A DNA stretch of 36,040 nucleotides from Clostridia bacterium. Lineage in GTDB: Bacteria; Bacillota; Clostridia; Oscillospirales; CAG-272. Each line of letters opens with the position of its first letter. Position 1 is the first letter of the stretch. Positions 24,748 through 33,592 of the stretch are shown in pieces. The notes under the pieces were generated by a model that was given only the letters and a program-made list of their open reading frames with translations, had not been told where the DNA came from and did no database searches. The translations under genes were made by a program, and so were the position numbers. Where the stretch lies: NCBI GenBank assembly GCA_017522795.1, contig JAFWXZ010000056.1:1-36040 (forward strand). The letters are read 5' to 3'.

Positions 24748-25572
24748 ATGGAAACCCCGAATCTTGAAGCAATCCTTGCAGAACTTGTATTGGCAGAGGA
24801 TAGCATAGATCTACACGAGCCGAAGATCCTCGCAAATATGCCCTCGCGACAGCAGACGATTGACCTTCTTGGTGAGGCAATCAATTTGCTTTTTCCTTAT
24901 ATGATTGCCGAAGGCTATGATGTTCAAATATCACCGCATAAGCGGATAGAAAAGCTTTTTTATATGCTGACCGACTGCCTTTCGGTTCTCAAATCGGAGG
25001 AAAAAGAAAAAACGGCGCTCAATATACTATCCTCGCTTCCGAGGGTAAAGCGCGCTCTCATCTCGGATGCCATAGCCATTTACGAGGGCGATCCCGCTGC
25101 CACATCACCCCTTGAGGTAATGACATGTTATCCCGGCTTTTATGCTATCGCGGTTCAGCGTATTGCTCACGTCTTTTATCTGAAGGGCATACCCTATCTG
25201 CCGCGAATAATGACCGAGCACGCCCATAGCAAGACGGGCATTGATATTCACCCCGGCGCCGGGATAGGCGACAGCTTTTGCATCGATCACGGTACGGGCG
25301 TGGTAATTGGCGAGACCGCCGAGATCGGTAATAACGTGAAAATATATCAGGGTGTCACAATAGGAGCGCGGAGCTTTGAAAGAGATGGAGAGGGCAGACT
25401 TATAAAGGGGAAAAAGCGACACCCAACCATAGGCAACGACTGTATAATCTACGCAGGCGCAACAATTCTCGGCGGAGATACGGTCATCGGTGACGGCTGT
25501 ATTATAGGCGGCAACGTCTGGCTCACTCATTCGCTACCGACAGGCTCAAGGGTGTATTACGATAAAAAATGA
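24748..25572 (+). CDS. cysE: Serine O-acetyltransferase
   Basis: A 274-residue left-handed beta-helix acetyltransferase that makes O-acetylserine from serine and acetyl-CoA, the entry to cysteine synthesis. The N-terminal ~150 residues are helical (the SATase trimer interface). The hexapeptide part has TGIDIHPGAGIGDSFCIDHGTGVVIGETAEIG with the catalytic His, then IYQGVTIGARS and the repeated IGxx turns to the end. The ATG at 24748 follows AAAGGAG. A longer frame from 24685 would add an unrelated 21-residue basic segment upstream of that site. cysK is not adjacent. Confidence 0.94.
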   Translation: METPNLEAILAELVLAEDSIDLHEPKILANMPSRQQTIDLLGEAINLLFPYMIAEGYDVQISPHKRIEKLFYMLTDCLSVLKSEEKEKTALNILSSLPRVKRALISDAIAIYEGDPAATSPLEVMTCYPGFYAIAVQRIAHVFYLKGIPYLPRIMTEHAHSKTGIDIHPGAGIGDSFCIDHGTGVVIGETAEIGNNVKIYQGVTIGARSFERDGEGRLIKGKKRHPTIGNDCIIYAGATILGGDTVIGDGCIIGGNVWLTHSLPTGSRVYYDKK

Positions 25573-25595
25573 CGGAGCAAAAAACTCCGTCATTT
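25567..25595. terminator. Bidirectional terminator between cysE and the secA operon
   Basis: An 11-bp stem (25567-25577 and 25585-25595) around a 7-nt loop, with T-rich sequence on both sides. The cysE stop codon lies inside the left arm. Confidence 0.85.
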
Positions 25596-25598
25596 CGT

Positions 25599-27134
25599 TT
25601 ATTTATTTTTTGTTTCTTCAATAACGTCAACCAACTGACTGTGCTCAACCTTTCCATCGGCGGTGAATACGATAACGCCCTTTTCATCGAGAACCAGCGT
25701 CCTCGGATAGCTTGACGTACCGCCGAGAAGAGTAAAGTACATATCAATAGTGTCGGTAAGCGACTCATCGTAGGCAAAGAGCATCTTGCTGTCAGGGAAG
25801 TTCGTAGCAATATACTCGGGAGCTTCCTCGGCGTAGTCAACCGTGTGGACGGTAAGCACTACGACCTCTCCATCGTAATCGGTGGCAACCTGATCAAAGT
25901 CGGGCAGCTCCTGCTTGCAGGGACCGCACCAGGTACCCCAGAAGTTGATGATTACTATTTTGCCACGCAGATCCTTGATATTTATCTGACCGCTGCCGTC
26001 AACGAGGTCGAGAGAATAGGTAGGACACTTGTAGCCGATAGCGCTACCGGTGGGAATTCCGTCGTCCTCCTCCTCGTCACCCGAGGGAACGTCAACGCCG
26101 TCGTCGTAAATGAAGTTAAAGTAAACCAGCGATCCGATAAGAGTAAGTGAAAGCACCAGCGCGGTAATTCTCGATGCCAGCTTTACACGCTTTTCTCTCT
26201 TCTTTTCAACCGCCGCCTTTTCCTCGTCGGTCTTTGCAGCCTCTATCTCGCTGTCGGGCAGAATTATCTTTGCACCCTTGTAGCTTATCGCCTTGGTGGG
26301 ACAGACAGGGATGCATTCGCCGCAGTTGATACACTCCATATCGCCCACGTGGTGAATATCCATCTTACATACCGAGATACATTTGCCGCAATTTACGCAC
26401 TTGTCCTTTTCCAGCTTGATGCCGAAAATGGAAAATTTATTGAAGAAGCCGTAGAGCGCGCCGAGAGGGCAGATAAAACGGCAGAATGTCCTGTAAATAA
26501 ATACGCAGGCAACAATAATGCTTACCGCAAGAGCAAACTTCCAGGTAAACAGCGGGCCCAGCATACCGAACATACCCTCATTTTCAGGGTTGATAAGCAG
26601 ACCTAACGCGCCGCCAACCGTTCCCGCAGGACAAATATACTTGCAAAAGGCGGGGAGAGGGAAGTCCTTCGTCATATAGAGCAGAGGAATAACCACCACG
26701 AATAGCACGAGTATCACGTATTTCAGGAATGACAGTACTCTTGTAAAGCGGTTTTTCTTAAGCTTTGGAGTTTTGATCTTATGTAAAAGGTCCTGAAGCA
26801 GACCGAAGGGACAGAGCCAGCCGCATATCCATCTGCCGAAAATAATGCCGTAGAGCATTATAATACCGAGCATATAGTAGGGCGCGGTCTTGCCCGATGC
26901 CGAGAAGGAATTCTGAAGCGCTCCGAGGGGACAGCTCGTCACCGCACCGGGGCAGGAGTAGCAGTTAAGTCCGGGGGTACAAAGATTCTTGGTTGCACCC
27001 TTGAAAATATCTCCCGTGATATATCCCTTTAAATAGGAGTTAAAGAGTAGGGCGGAGTAAAGCTGTATCAGCCTTCTCTTTGTAATTCCGTGCTCGCTCC
27101 ACCAATTTCTGATTTTTACAAACGCATTTTTCAT
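25599..27134 (-). CDS. Membrane 4Fe-4S ferredoxin (NapH-like) fused to a TlpA/ResA-type thioredoxin domain
   Basis: A 511-residue fusion. Residues 1-240 are a polytopic membrane part with paired Cys motifs ICGWLCPFG, FCKYICPAG and FCRFICPLG, plus an N-terminal Cys cluster near 52-68. Two 4Fe-4S sites follow at Cys246, 249, 252, 256 and Cys268, 271, 274, 278. A basic linker leads to a membrane helix (~324-343). An acidic linker then joins a thioredoxin-like domain with WCGPC (402-406). NapH-like proteins pass electrons to or from the membrane, and TlpA domains reduce disulfides outside it. Together they suggest electron transfer from cytoplasmic ferredoxin-like clusters to an outward thioredoxin, though the direction is inference. 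The start codon is one base after the upstream stop. Confidence 0.9.
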   Translation of the reverse strand: MKNAFVKIRNWWSEHGITKRRLIQLYSALLFNSYLKGYITGDIFKGATKNLCTPGLNCYSCPGAVTSCPLGALQNSFSASGKTAPYYMLGIIMLYGIIFGRWICGWLCPFGLLQDLLHKIKTPKLKKNRFTRVLSFLKYVILVLFVVVIPLLYMTKDFPLPAFCKYICPAGTVGGALGLLINPENEGMFGMLGPLFTWKFALAVSIIVACVFIYRTFCRFICPLGALYGFFNKFSIFGIKLEKDKCVNCGKCISVCKMDIHHVGDMECINCGECIPVCPTKAISYKGAKIILPDSEIEAAKTDEEKAAVEKKREKRVKLASRITALVLSLTLIGSLVYFNFIYDDGVDVPSGDEEEDDGIPTGSAIGYKCPTYSLDLVDGSGQINIKDLRGKIVIINFWGTWCGPCKQELPDFDQVATDYDGEVVVLTVHTVDYAEEAPEYIATNFPDSKMLFAYDESLTDTIDMYFTLLGGTSSYPRTLVLDEKGVIVFTADGKVEHSQLVDVIEETKNK

Positions 27135-27135
27135 A

Positions 27136-27909
27136 TCAGCCAAGTCCTATACACTCCGTACAGATTTTTACCGCCTTTGCAAGCACGTCCTTCATACCGC
27201 CGTTGGTTATACCGAGTATGATGAAAACGATAGAAGCGGCTATGATAACGTATCTTGCGATAAGAGCGTAGTCGGGCTTTTTCTTCGGATTTTCATACTT
27301 CTCGGCTCTCGGAACGACGTTTTCCTTAACGTATCTCTTGATAGCCTCAAGCTCGCGCTTACAGCTCTTTTCTGCAAAGTATATTCTCGGAATATGCACG
27401 CCAATCGCTATAGCGCAAAGCGGGAGAGCAAGGGCAAATGCCGAGAGAACGTCACCGTTGAGATTATCAATCGTGAACTCGGCGATGAAGCCTAAATATA
27501 CCAAAACAAAGGAAAAAATCAAGGCAGACGTCGCATATGCTATTATATCAAACAGTCTTCTGTTATTTCTTTCCTTGCGTATAAGCTCTGCCTCAAAGCC
27601 CTCCATAGAGGAGAGATCAAACCTTGATCTGAAGCTTTCGAGCAGCTCGGAATTGGTACGTGCAGTAAGTCCATCGGCCTCTTTTTTCTGCATAATTCTC
27701 ATCAATACGCCCGCCACCGCAAGCCCTGCGGTGATAATCAGGGGAGCGGCGAGAATTACCAGATAACCGCCCACTCTCTCTCGGGAGTAGGGCTGCGCAC
27801 CGCCCGTGAAATACAGGTGGGCGGTGCAGACGATAAGCGCGATGCCAAGCAGTATTATGCATACGGTCGTGGCAAGGGCGATCAGCTTTTCATATTTTGA
27901 ATTTGCCAT
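27136..27909 (-). CDS. Membrane protein with a C-terminal CD1871A-like CXXC tail
   Basis: A 257-residue membrane protein with about five helices (residues ~7-30, 41-62, 116-137, 150-170 and 215-235). The last ~40 residues, a helix followed by MKDVLAKAVKICTECIGLG, match the whole small CD1871A CXXC protein known from Clostridioides, whose typical ending is ICxECIGIG. Here that tail, with Cys250 and Cys253, is attached to an extra ~215-residue membrane region. It is coupled to the ferredoxin/thioredoxin gene (stop and start one base apart), so a joint redox role is likely. The start at 27909 is chosen for AAAGG at good spacing; a GTG 9 bp upstream is possible. Confidence 0.8.
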   Translation of the reverse strand: MANSKYEKLIALATTVCIILLGIALIVCTAHLYFTGGAQPYSRERVGGYLVILAAPLIITAGLAVAGVLMRIMQKKEADGLTARTNSELLESFRSRFDLSSMEGFEAELIRKERNNRRLFDIIAYATSALIFSFVLVYLGFIAEFTIDNLNGDVLSAFALALPLCAIAIGVHIPRIYFAEKSCKRELEAIKRYVKENVVPRAEKYENPKKKPDYALIARYVIIAASIVFIILGITNGGMKDVLAKAVKICTECIGLG

Positions 27910-27938
27910 AATAAGCACCTTTCAAATAATTAAATCTA

Positions 27939-30713
27939 TCAGTCCTTATCTGCGGCCTCGTTAGCGCCGCAGCACTTCTTGTATTTCTTTCCGCTACCAC
28001 AGGGGCAGGGATCGTTTCTGCCAACCTTTACAGCCTTTACGACAGGCTTTCTTGCGATAGGCTGACCGCCGCCGAAGCCCTCGGAGGTAGGCTTTGCCAC
28101 CTGCACGCGCTCGGTTGCCTGGGGCTTGGGAACTACCGCCAGGATCTGTCTTACAGTGTCCTCCTTGATGTCGTCAACCATCTGATCGAAGAGATCTGCG
28201 CCTTGGATACGGTACATTGCAACGGGGTCTCTCTGGGCATAGGAGTTAAGACCTACGTACTCCTTCAGCTCATCCATTGCCTCAAGGTGATCCATCCACT
28301 TCTTGTCAACGTTCTGAAGCAGGATAACCTTCTCAACCTCGCGCATAGCGTCGGGCTTCATACCGGGCATAGCTGCGAAAAGTGCGTCCTTGGATCTGTA
28401 TATCTCAAGGGCTCTTTCAATAAGCTCCTCGCGCCACGCGTCCTTGTCAATAGCAGCCATCTCCTCGTGAGTGTACTCAAAGTTCTTCTTGTCGGTAAGC
28501 AGACCGAGATAATGATTCTTGAACTCGTCGAAGTTCCAGCCCTCGGGCGACTCGTGAGAGAAGCAGAAGTTGAAGGTCTCCTCAACCGACTGCTTTATCA
28601 TACCGATTATCTTTTCCTGCACGTTTTCGTTCATAAGAACCTCGCCGCGCTGGCTGTAGATAACGTTTCTCTGCTGGTTCATAACGTCGTCGTAGGTGAG
28701 GACGTTCTTTCTTCTGTTAAAGTTGTTATCCTCGATTCTCTTCTGCGCCATCTCAATGGAGTTGGAGAGCATCTTTGCGTCGATGGGAGTGCTTTCCTCA
28801 AGTCCCATTCTCTCGCAGAGTGCGGCAATGCTGTCGATTCTGTCCGAGCCGAACAGACGCATAAGATCGTCCTCAAGGGAGAGGAAGAATCTGGATTCAC
28901 CGGGGTCACCCTGACGTCCCGAACGTCCGCGCAGCTGGTTGTCGATACGTCTTGACTCGTGTCTTTCGGTACCGAGAATGAACAGACCGCCTGCCTCGCG
29001 TACCTTTGCCGCCTCGGGAGCGATAGCCTCGCGGTGCTTTGCATACAGCTCACGGTACATAGCTCTCGCCTCGTTTACCGCCTCGTCCTCAGAGGGAGCA
29101 GAGCTGGTCGCCATGGCGATAAGTCCCTCGTCAACGCCCGCCTTTCGCATATCCATCTTTGCCATATACTCGGGATTACCGCCCAGCATAATATCCGTAC
29201 CACGTCCCGCCATATTGGTGGAAATAGTGACCGCGCCGAAGCGACCTGCCTGAGCAACTATCTCCGCCTCTTTTTCGTGATGCTTCGCGTTAAGAACGGT
29301 GTGTGGAATACCCACCTTTTTAAGCACAGCCGAGAGAGCCTCGGATTTGTCAATGGAAACTGTACCTACAAGCACGGGCTGACCTTTTTCGCGGCAGGCC
29401 TTTATCTGCTCTACGATAGCGCCGATCTTTCCGCGATAGGTTCTGAAAACAGTGTCGTTCTGATCAATTCTGATCATAGGCTTGTTGGTGGGAACCTCAA
29501 CTACGTCGAGTGCGTAAATGGTCTTGAACTCATCCTCCTCGGTAAGCGCGGTACCAGTCATACCCGATAGCTTACTGTACATACGGAAGTAGTTCTGGAA
29601 GGTGATGGTAGCAATAGTACGGCTCTCGCGCTGAACGTCAACGCCCTCCTTAGCCTCAATAGCCTGGTGCAGTCCGTCGTTGTAGCGACGTCCGGGCATA
29701 AGTCGGCCTGTAAAGGTATCAACGATAAGCACGTTTCCGTCCTTAACTATATAGTCCACCTCGTTTTTCATAACACCGTGCGCCTTGATGGCAACGTTTA
29801 CGTGGTGGTAGATGCTTGTGTTCTCGGGGTCAGACAGGTTCTCAATGTTAAAGAATTTCTCTGCCTTCTCAATACCGTGCTGAGTAAGCACCGCCGTCCT
29901 CGCCTTCTCGTCTACGATATAGTCCTCCTCGTAAACGTCAAGGTCCTGCTTTGAGTCAACCTCTTTGATAACGTGGCGGGACATAGTTCTTACAAGTCTG
30001 TCTGCCATCTGGTAGAGGTCGGTGGATTTAGAGCCCTGACCCGAAATGATAAGGGGCGTTCTCGCCTCGTCTATAAGAATGGAGTCAACCTCGTCTATGA
30101 TAGCGAAGTTGTGACCTCTCTGTACCATTCTCTCCTTGTAAACTACCATGTTATCACGCAGGTAGTCAAAGCCAAGCTCGTTGTTGGTGCAGTAGGTAAT
30201 ATCTGCAGCGTATGCCTCGCGCTTCTCGTTATTCTTCTGTCCGTGAACGATAAGACCTGTGGAAAGACCGAGGAAGCCGTAAACTCTGCCCATCTCATCG
30301 GAGTCACGCTTTGCAAGGTAGTCGTTTACCGTGACGATATGCACGCCCTTGCCTGTCAGCGCGTTAAGGTAGGCGGGCAGGGTAGCAACCAGTGTCTTAC
30401 CCTCACCTGTCTTCATCTCGGCAATTCTGCCCTGGTGGAGAAGAATACCACCGATTATCTGCACGCGGAAGGGACGCTTGCCGAGCACTCGCTCGTCCGC
30501 CTCTCTGACCAGCGCAAACGCCTCGGGAAGAATATCGTCAAGAGTCTTTCCGTTTGCCAGGTCACCCTTGAGCTTATCTGTATACGCCCTCATCTCGCCG
30601 TCGCTCATCGCGCGGAACTTGTCGGCTAGAGCCTCGGTTGCGTCAACGAGAGGCATTATTCTCTTTATCTGCTTTTCGCTGTAGCTTTTAAAAAGCGAGC
30701 TGAAAATACCCAT
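27939..30713 (-). CDS. secA: Preprotein translocase ATPase SecA
   Basis: A 924-residue motor that drives unfolded preproteins through SecYEG using ATP. It shows MKTGEGKTLVATLPAYLNAL (Walker A), YCTNNELGFDYLRDNM, IIDEVDSILIDEARTPLIISG, NMAGRGTDIMLGGNPEYMAKM and QLRGRSGRQGDPGESRFFLSLED. It ends in a SEC-C zinc motif GRNDPCPCGSGKKYKKCC. The ATG at 30713 begins MGIFSSLF, the usual SecA start. The open frame continues ~100 codons upstream across the promoter with no SecA similarity and is rejected. It leads the operon with the two redox membrane genes, 29 bp upstream of the CXXC gene. Confidence 0.97.
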   Translation of the reverse strand: MGIFSSLFKSYSEKQIKRIMPLVDATEALADKFRAMSDGEMRAYTDKLKGDLANGKTLDDILPEAFALVREADERVLGKRPFRVQIIGGILLHQGRIAEMKTGEGKTLVATLPAYLNALTGKGVHIVTVNDYLAKRDSDEMGRVYGFLGLSTGLIVHGQKNNEKREAYAADITYCTNNELGFDYLRDNMVVYKERMVQRGHNFAIIDEVDSILIDEARTPLIISGQGSKSTDLYQMADRLVRTMSRHVIKEVDSKQDLDVYEEDYIVDEKARTAVLTQHGIEKAEKFFNIENLSDPENTSIYHHVNVAIKAHGVMKNEVDYIVKDGNVLIVDTFTGRLMPGRRYNDGLHQAIEAKEGVDVQRESRTIATITFQNYFRMYSKLSGMTGTALTEEDEFKTIYALDVVEVPTNKPMIRIDQNDTVFRTYRGKIGAIVEQIKACREKGQPVLVGTVSIDKSEALSAVLKKVGIPHTVLNAKHHEKEAEIVAQAGRFGAVTISTNMAGRGTDIMLGGNPEYMAKMDMRKAGVDEGLIAMATSSAPSEDEAVNEARAMYRELYAKHREAIAPEAAKVREAGGLFILGTERHESRRIDNQLRGRSGRQGDPGESRFFLSLEDDLMRLFGSDRIDSIAALCERMGLEESTPIDAKMLSNSIEMAQKRIEDNNFNRRKNVLTYDDVMNQQRNVIYSQRGEVLMNENVQEKIIGMIKQSVEETFNFCFSHESPEGWNFDEFKNHYLGLLTDKKNFEYTHEEMAAIDKDAWREELIERALEIYRSKDALFAAMPGMKPDAMREVEKVILLQNVDKKWMDHLEAMDELKEYVGLNSYAQRDPVAMYRIQGADLFDQMVDDIKEDTVRQILAVVPKPQATERVQVAKPTSEGFGGGQPIARKPVVKAVKVGRNDPCPCGSGKKYKKCCGANEAADKD

Positions 30714-30777
30714 TTTTATGATTTCCTTTCGATAGTAGTCAGGCATCTTTTTCTGCCCGAGTATAATAAACCATCTT

Positions 30778-30786
30778 ATTATACCA
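30778..30786 (-). promoter_or_regulatory. Extended -10 promoter of secA
   Basis: Minus strand TGGTATAAT (30786-30778), about 65 bp upstream of the start codon. There is no good -35 at 17-18 bp, as is allowed for extended -10 promoters. The leader is ~60 nt and pyrimidine/A-rich with no clear hairpin seen. Confidence 0.6.
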
Positions 30787-30834
30787 CAACGAAACAAAAA
30801 AATAAAGACAAAAATGTAAAAATATTTTATTTTA

Positions 30835-30863
30835 TTGCAATTACTTTGCGTTTGTGATACAAT
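30835..30863 (+). promoter_or_regulatory. Promoter of the trmL operon
   Basis: TTGCAA (30835-30840), 17-bp spacer, TACAAT (30858-30863), with the ATG 23 bp after the -10. It is divergent from the secA promoter. Confidence 0.7.
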
Positions 30864-30885
30864 AAAATAAAAAACGGTAAGCAAA

Positions 30886-31353
30886 ATGAAAGAAATCAAC
30901 ATAGTTTTAGTCTCCCCCGAGATACCGCAGAACACGGGAAACATCTCCCGCACCTGCGCCGTTACGGGAGCGAGATTGCATATTGTAAAGCCTATTGGCT
31001 TTGAAATATCCGACCGCACTTTGAAGCGGGCAGGCCTTGACTATTGGGACAAGCTTGACGTCACTTATTACGAAAATTACGAGGATTTCCTTGCAAAAAA
31101 CGCAGATGCCGAGCTTTACTTTTTCTCTGCCCACGGCAAGAATGCTCACACCGATATCGACTATCCTGACGGTGTTTTTCTCGTTTTCGGCAGAGAGTCT
31201 GTGGGACTTCCAAGGGAGCTTGTGGAGGTGAATTTTGATCGTACGGTCCGTATCCCCATGCGCAAAACGCTTCGCTGCCTGAACCTCTCAAACTCGGTAG
31301 CCATCGCCGTCTACGAGGTGCTGAGGCAAAATGATTTCGGAGGACTTGAATGA
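30886..31353 (+). CDS. trmL: tRNA (cytidine(34)-2'-O)-methyltransferase TrmL (YibK-like)
   Basis: A 155-residue SPOUT methyltransferase with NIVLVSPEIPQNTGNISRTC at the start, VFLVFGRESVGLPRELV and the knot motif RIPMRKTLRCLNLSNSVAIAVYEVLRQ. It 2'-O-methylates position 34 in the anticodon of leucine tRNAs. It is full length for the family. It overlaps the following gene as ATGA. Confidence 0.95.
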   Translation: MKEINIVLVSPEIPQNTGNISRTCAVTGARLHIVKPIGFEISDRTLKRAGLDYWDKLDVTYYENYEDFLAKNADAELYFFSAHGKNAHTDIDYPDGVFLVFGRESVGLPRELVEVNFDRTVRIPMRKTLRCLNLSNSVAIAVYEVLRQNDFGGLE

Positions 31354-32468
31354 TGAAAAAGACTATTGGCAAAATATTAAAGGTTTTAGTCTTTATTATG
31401 GCGATATTCGTCGGTATTCCCATCGGCTTTACCGTAGGTAAAATGCTTGGCGAGGGAATCGATGGGGGCAGATCGCTCTTAGAGCTGATTTTGGCTCTTC
31501 TGATCGCATACTATGTTAATATCATAGTCCACGAGGGCGGTCATCTTGTTTTCGGACTTATCTGCGGCTACCGCTTCTGCTCCTTCCGCATTGGCAGTCT
31601 GATGATGGTCAGACAGGGCGGCAGGCTGAATTTCCGTTCCTTCAAGCTTGCAGGCACGGGCGGTCAGTGCCTTATGATCCCTCCCGAAAATGAGGAGAGC
31701 AGATCGCAGATAATTCTATACAATCTTGGCGGTGTTATTTTTAACATCCTGCTTGCCTTGATCTGTATCACAGTGGGCGTACTGATTCCCGAGATGCCTA
31801 TGCTTACCGACCTGCTTATGTTCAGCGGATTTTTGTCGGTGTTTAATGCTATCGCAAATGGTGTTCCCATGAATGCGGGCGGTATTGCAAACGACGGTAT
31901 GAACGCCCTTCATTTGTCTAAAAATCCCGATGCCGCCGAGGCATTCCGTAAGACTCTTCTTATCAACGCGGCGCAGACCGAGGGCGAGAGAATATCGGAT
32001 ATGCCCGACGAATGGTTCACTCTTCCCGAGGGTGCGGATATGCAGAACGTTCACTGTGCATCTCTCGCGGTTTTTGCCACCTCAAAGCCTCTTGACCGAG
32101 GGGATACGCAGACGGCAGAGCAGCAGATCTCCGACCTATTAAACAGCAAGTATAACATAATCGGTCTGCACAGAAATCTTCTCACCTGCGACCTTATCTG
32201 CTGCCGCTTGCTTAACGGCGGAGAGGTAAGCTTAAAGGACTATATGACACCCGAGCATGATAAGCTGATGAAGGCTATGCGTACCTATCCGCAGATAATC
32301 CGCACTCGGTATTTTATCACCCTTTTGATAGATAAAAATGAAAAGGATGCAGAGATAATACGCTCGGATTTTGATAAGCTCACAAGAAAATTTCCCTATA
32401 CACAGGAGCTTGACAGCGAGCGAGCGCTTATGGCAAAAGCACTTGAAAAATACAAAAATCATATATAA
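31350..32468 (+). CDS. M50-like (site-2 protease-type) membrane protein
   Basis: A 372-residue protein. Membrane helices are at about 12-30, 45-66, 125-146 and 155-172. HEGGH (61-65) lies within the second helix, as in intramembrane zinc proteases. A YNLGGVIFNILLAL helix and NGVPMNAGGIANDG (170-183) with Asp182 resemble the third metal-ligand segment of M50 peptidases, though the motif is degenerate and activity is uncertain. Residues 190-372 are soluble, helical and unlike a PDZ domain. Its neighbours are trmL (4-bp overlap) and a zinc-ribbon membrane protein. Two adjacent ATGs (31350 and 31353) are both usable with GGAGG upstream. Confidence 0.78.
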   Translation: MMKKTIGKILKVLVFIMAIFVGIPIGFTVGKMLGEGIDGGRSLLELILALLIAYYVNIIVHEGGHLVFGLICGYRFCSFRIGSLMMVRQGGRLNFRSFKLAGTGGQCLMIPPENEESRSQIILYNLGGVIFNILLALICITVGVLIPEMPMLTDLLMFSGFLSVFNAIANGVPMNAGGIANDGMNALHLSKNPDAAEAFRKTLLINAAQTEGERISDMPDEWFTLPEGADMQNVHCASLAVFATSKPLDRGDTQTAEQQISDLLNSKYNIIGLHRNLLTCDLICCRLLNGGEVSLKDYMTPEHDKLMKAMRTYPQIIRTRYFITLLIDKNEKDAEIIRSDFDKLTRKFPYTQELDSERALMAKALEKYKNHI

Positions 32469-32499
32469 AACAAAGCAGAACGCAAAAGGAGATTGAAAA

Positions 32500-32871
32500 A
32501 TGAAAAGTATAAAGCCGGGACGCGGACCATCGATGATGGGCGGAATTATGGGAATAGCGGTAGCTGTTTTTGGCGTAATATGGACTGTTATGGCCGCATC
32601 AATGGGCGGCGGTTTGTTCGCGCTGTTTGGCGTTGTATTTGTTATCGTGGCAATTGTAAATACAGTTTATAACTTCAAAAATGCAACCTCGAAGAATCGC
32701 TATTCTGCATTCGATATCACAACTGGTGAGGAGGAGTCCGATCCGCTAAACGAGCGCTTCGGTGAAAAGGCTGACACCCTCAATGAAAAAAGCTCCTTCT
32801 GCCCCTACTGTGGCAATCGTGTAGAGGAGGAATACGAGTATTGTAATTCCTGCGGAAAGAAGTTGCCTTAA
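32500..32871 (+). CDS. Small membrane protein with C-terminal zinc ribbon
   Basis: A 123-residue protein with two hydrophobic helices (about 14-34 and 37-58). A polar linker leads to a CPYCGNRVEEEYEYCNSCGKKL zinc ribbon, with Cys101, 104, 115 and 118 as zinc ligands. Such membrane-anchored ribbons are common in Clostridia and mostly have no known function. Its stop overlaps the sfsA start (TAATG), so the two are translationally coupled. Upstream AAAGGAG supports the ATG at 32500. Confidence 0.8.
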   Translation: MKSIKPGRGPSMMGGIMGIAVAVFGVIWTVMAASMGGGLFALFGVVFVIVAIVNTVYNFKNATSKNRYSAFDITTGEEESDPLNERFGEKADTLNEKSSFCPYCGNRVEEEYEYCNSCGKKLP

Positions 32872-33566
32872 TGAACTACAAAAACATACATAAGGCTACC
32901 TTCATCTCCCGCCCGAATCGCTTTATAGCACATTGTCTGCTTGACGGTGAGACGGTTGTTGCCCACGTGAAAAATACAGGACGCTGTCGCGAGCTTCTGG
33001 TGGATAATGCTACCGTTTATCTCGAGCAGTCCGAGGGCAGAATAAGAAAGACGAAGTACGATCTTATAGCCGTGGAAAAACGCCTGCCCGACGGCAGTAT
33101 CCTGCTTATTAATATGGATTCCCAAGCGCCAAACGAGGTCGCCGCAGAGTTCTTAAAATCAGGACATCTTTTCCCGAATGCTACCCGTATTCGCCGCGAG
33201 GTGACAAAGGGCAACTCCCGCTTTGATTTCTGTATCGAGGAGGGAAGTGAGATCACCTATCTCGAGGTCAAGGGCTGCACTCTTGAAAATGAAGGCATCG
33301 CCTCTTTCCCCGACGCTCCCACCGAGCGTGGAGTCAAGCATATCGAGGAGCTTATTACCCTTAGGAGCGAGGGCTACGGGGCGGCAATTCTCTTCGTCGT
33401 TCAGATGAAGGGCATCATGGAATTCCGCCCTAACGATATAACTCATAAGGTGTTTGGCGACGCTCTTCGTAAAGCCCACGCGGCAGGGGTAAAAATCTAT
33501 GCCTATGATAGCTTAATCACCCCCGATTCCATAACCGTAGATCAACCCATAGAGGTAAAATTATGA
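32871..33566 (+). CDS. sfsA: DNA/RNA nuclease-like protein SfsA
   Basis: A 231-residue protein of the SfsA family (sugar fermentation stimulation). RPNRFIAHCLLDGETVVAHVKNTGRCRELL is the N-terminal OB-like part. RFDFCIEEGSEITYLEVKGCTLENEGIASFPDAPTERGVKHIEEL is the conserved nuclease-like core, and GAAILFVVQMKG follows. Its cellular role is unclear: older work linked it to maltose genes, and the fold suggests a nuclease. Its TGA overlaps a duplicated copy of the phosphatase start codon at 33563. Confidence 0.93.
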   Translation: MNYKNIHKATFISRPNRFIAHCLLDGETVVAHVKNTGRCRELLVDNATVYLEQSEGRIRKTKYDLIAVEKRLPDGSILLINMDSQAPNEVAAEFLKSGHLFPNATRIRREVTKGNSRFDFCIEEGSEITYLEVKGCTLENEGIASFPDAPTERGVKHIEELITLRSEGYGAAILFVVQMKGIMEFRPNDITHKVFGDALRKAHAAGVKIYAYDSLITPDSITVDQPIEVKL

Positions 33567-33592
33567 TAAAAATAATGTTCGTCTGCCCATAG
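33563..33592 (+). pseudogene. Orphaned first 25 bp of the phosphatase gene, now a 9-codon remnant
   Basis: ATGATAAAAATAATG starts here, overlapping the sfsA stop as ATGA. It reads MIKIMFVCP then TAG. The first 25 bp (33563-33587) are identical to 33663-33687, the start of the intact phosphatase gene, exactly 100 bp downstream. This is almost certainly the ancestral start, cut off by the inserted element. It might still be translated as a mini-ORF. Confidence 0.75.

Noticed and set aside
30714-31019. ~100-residue N-terminal extension of SecA
   Set aside because: It crosses the secA promoter and the divergent trmL start, and SecA proteins begin at MGIFSSLF.
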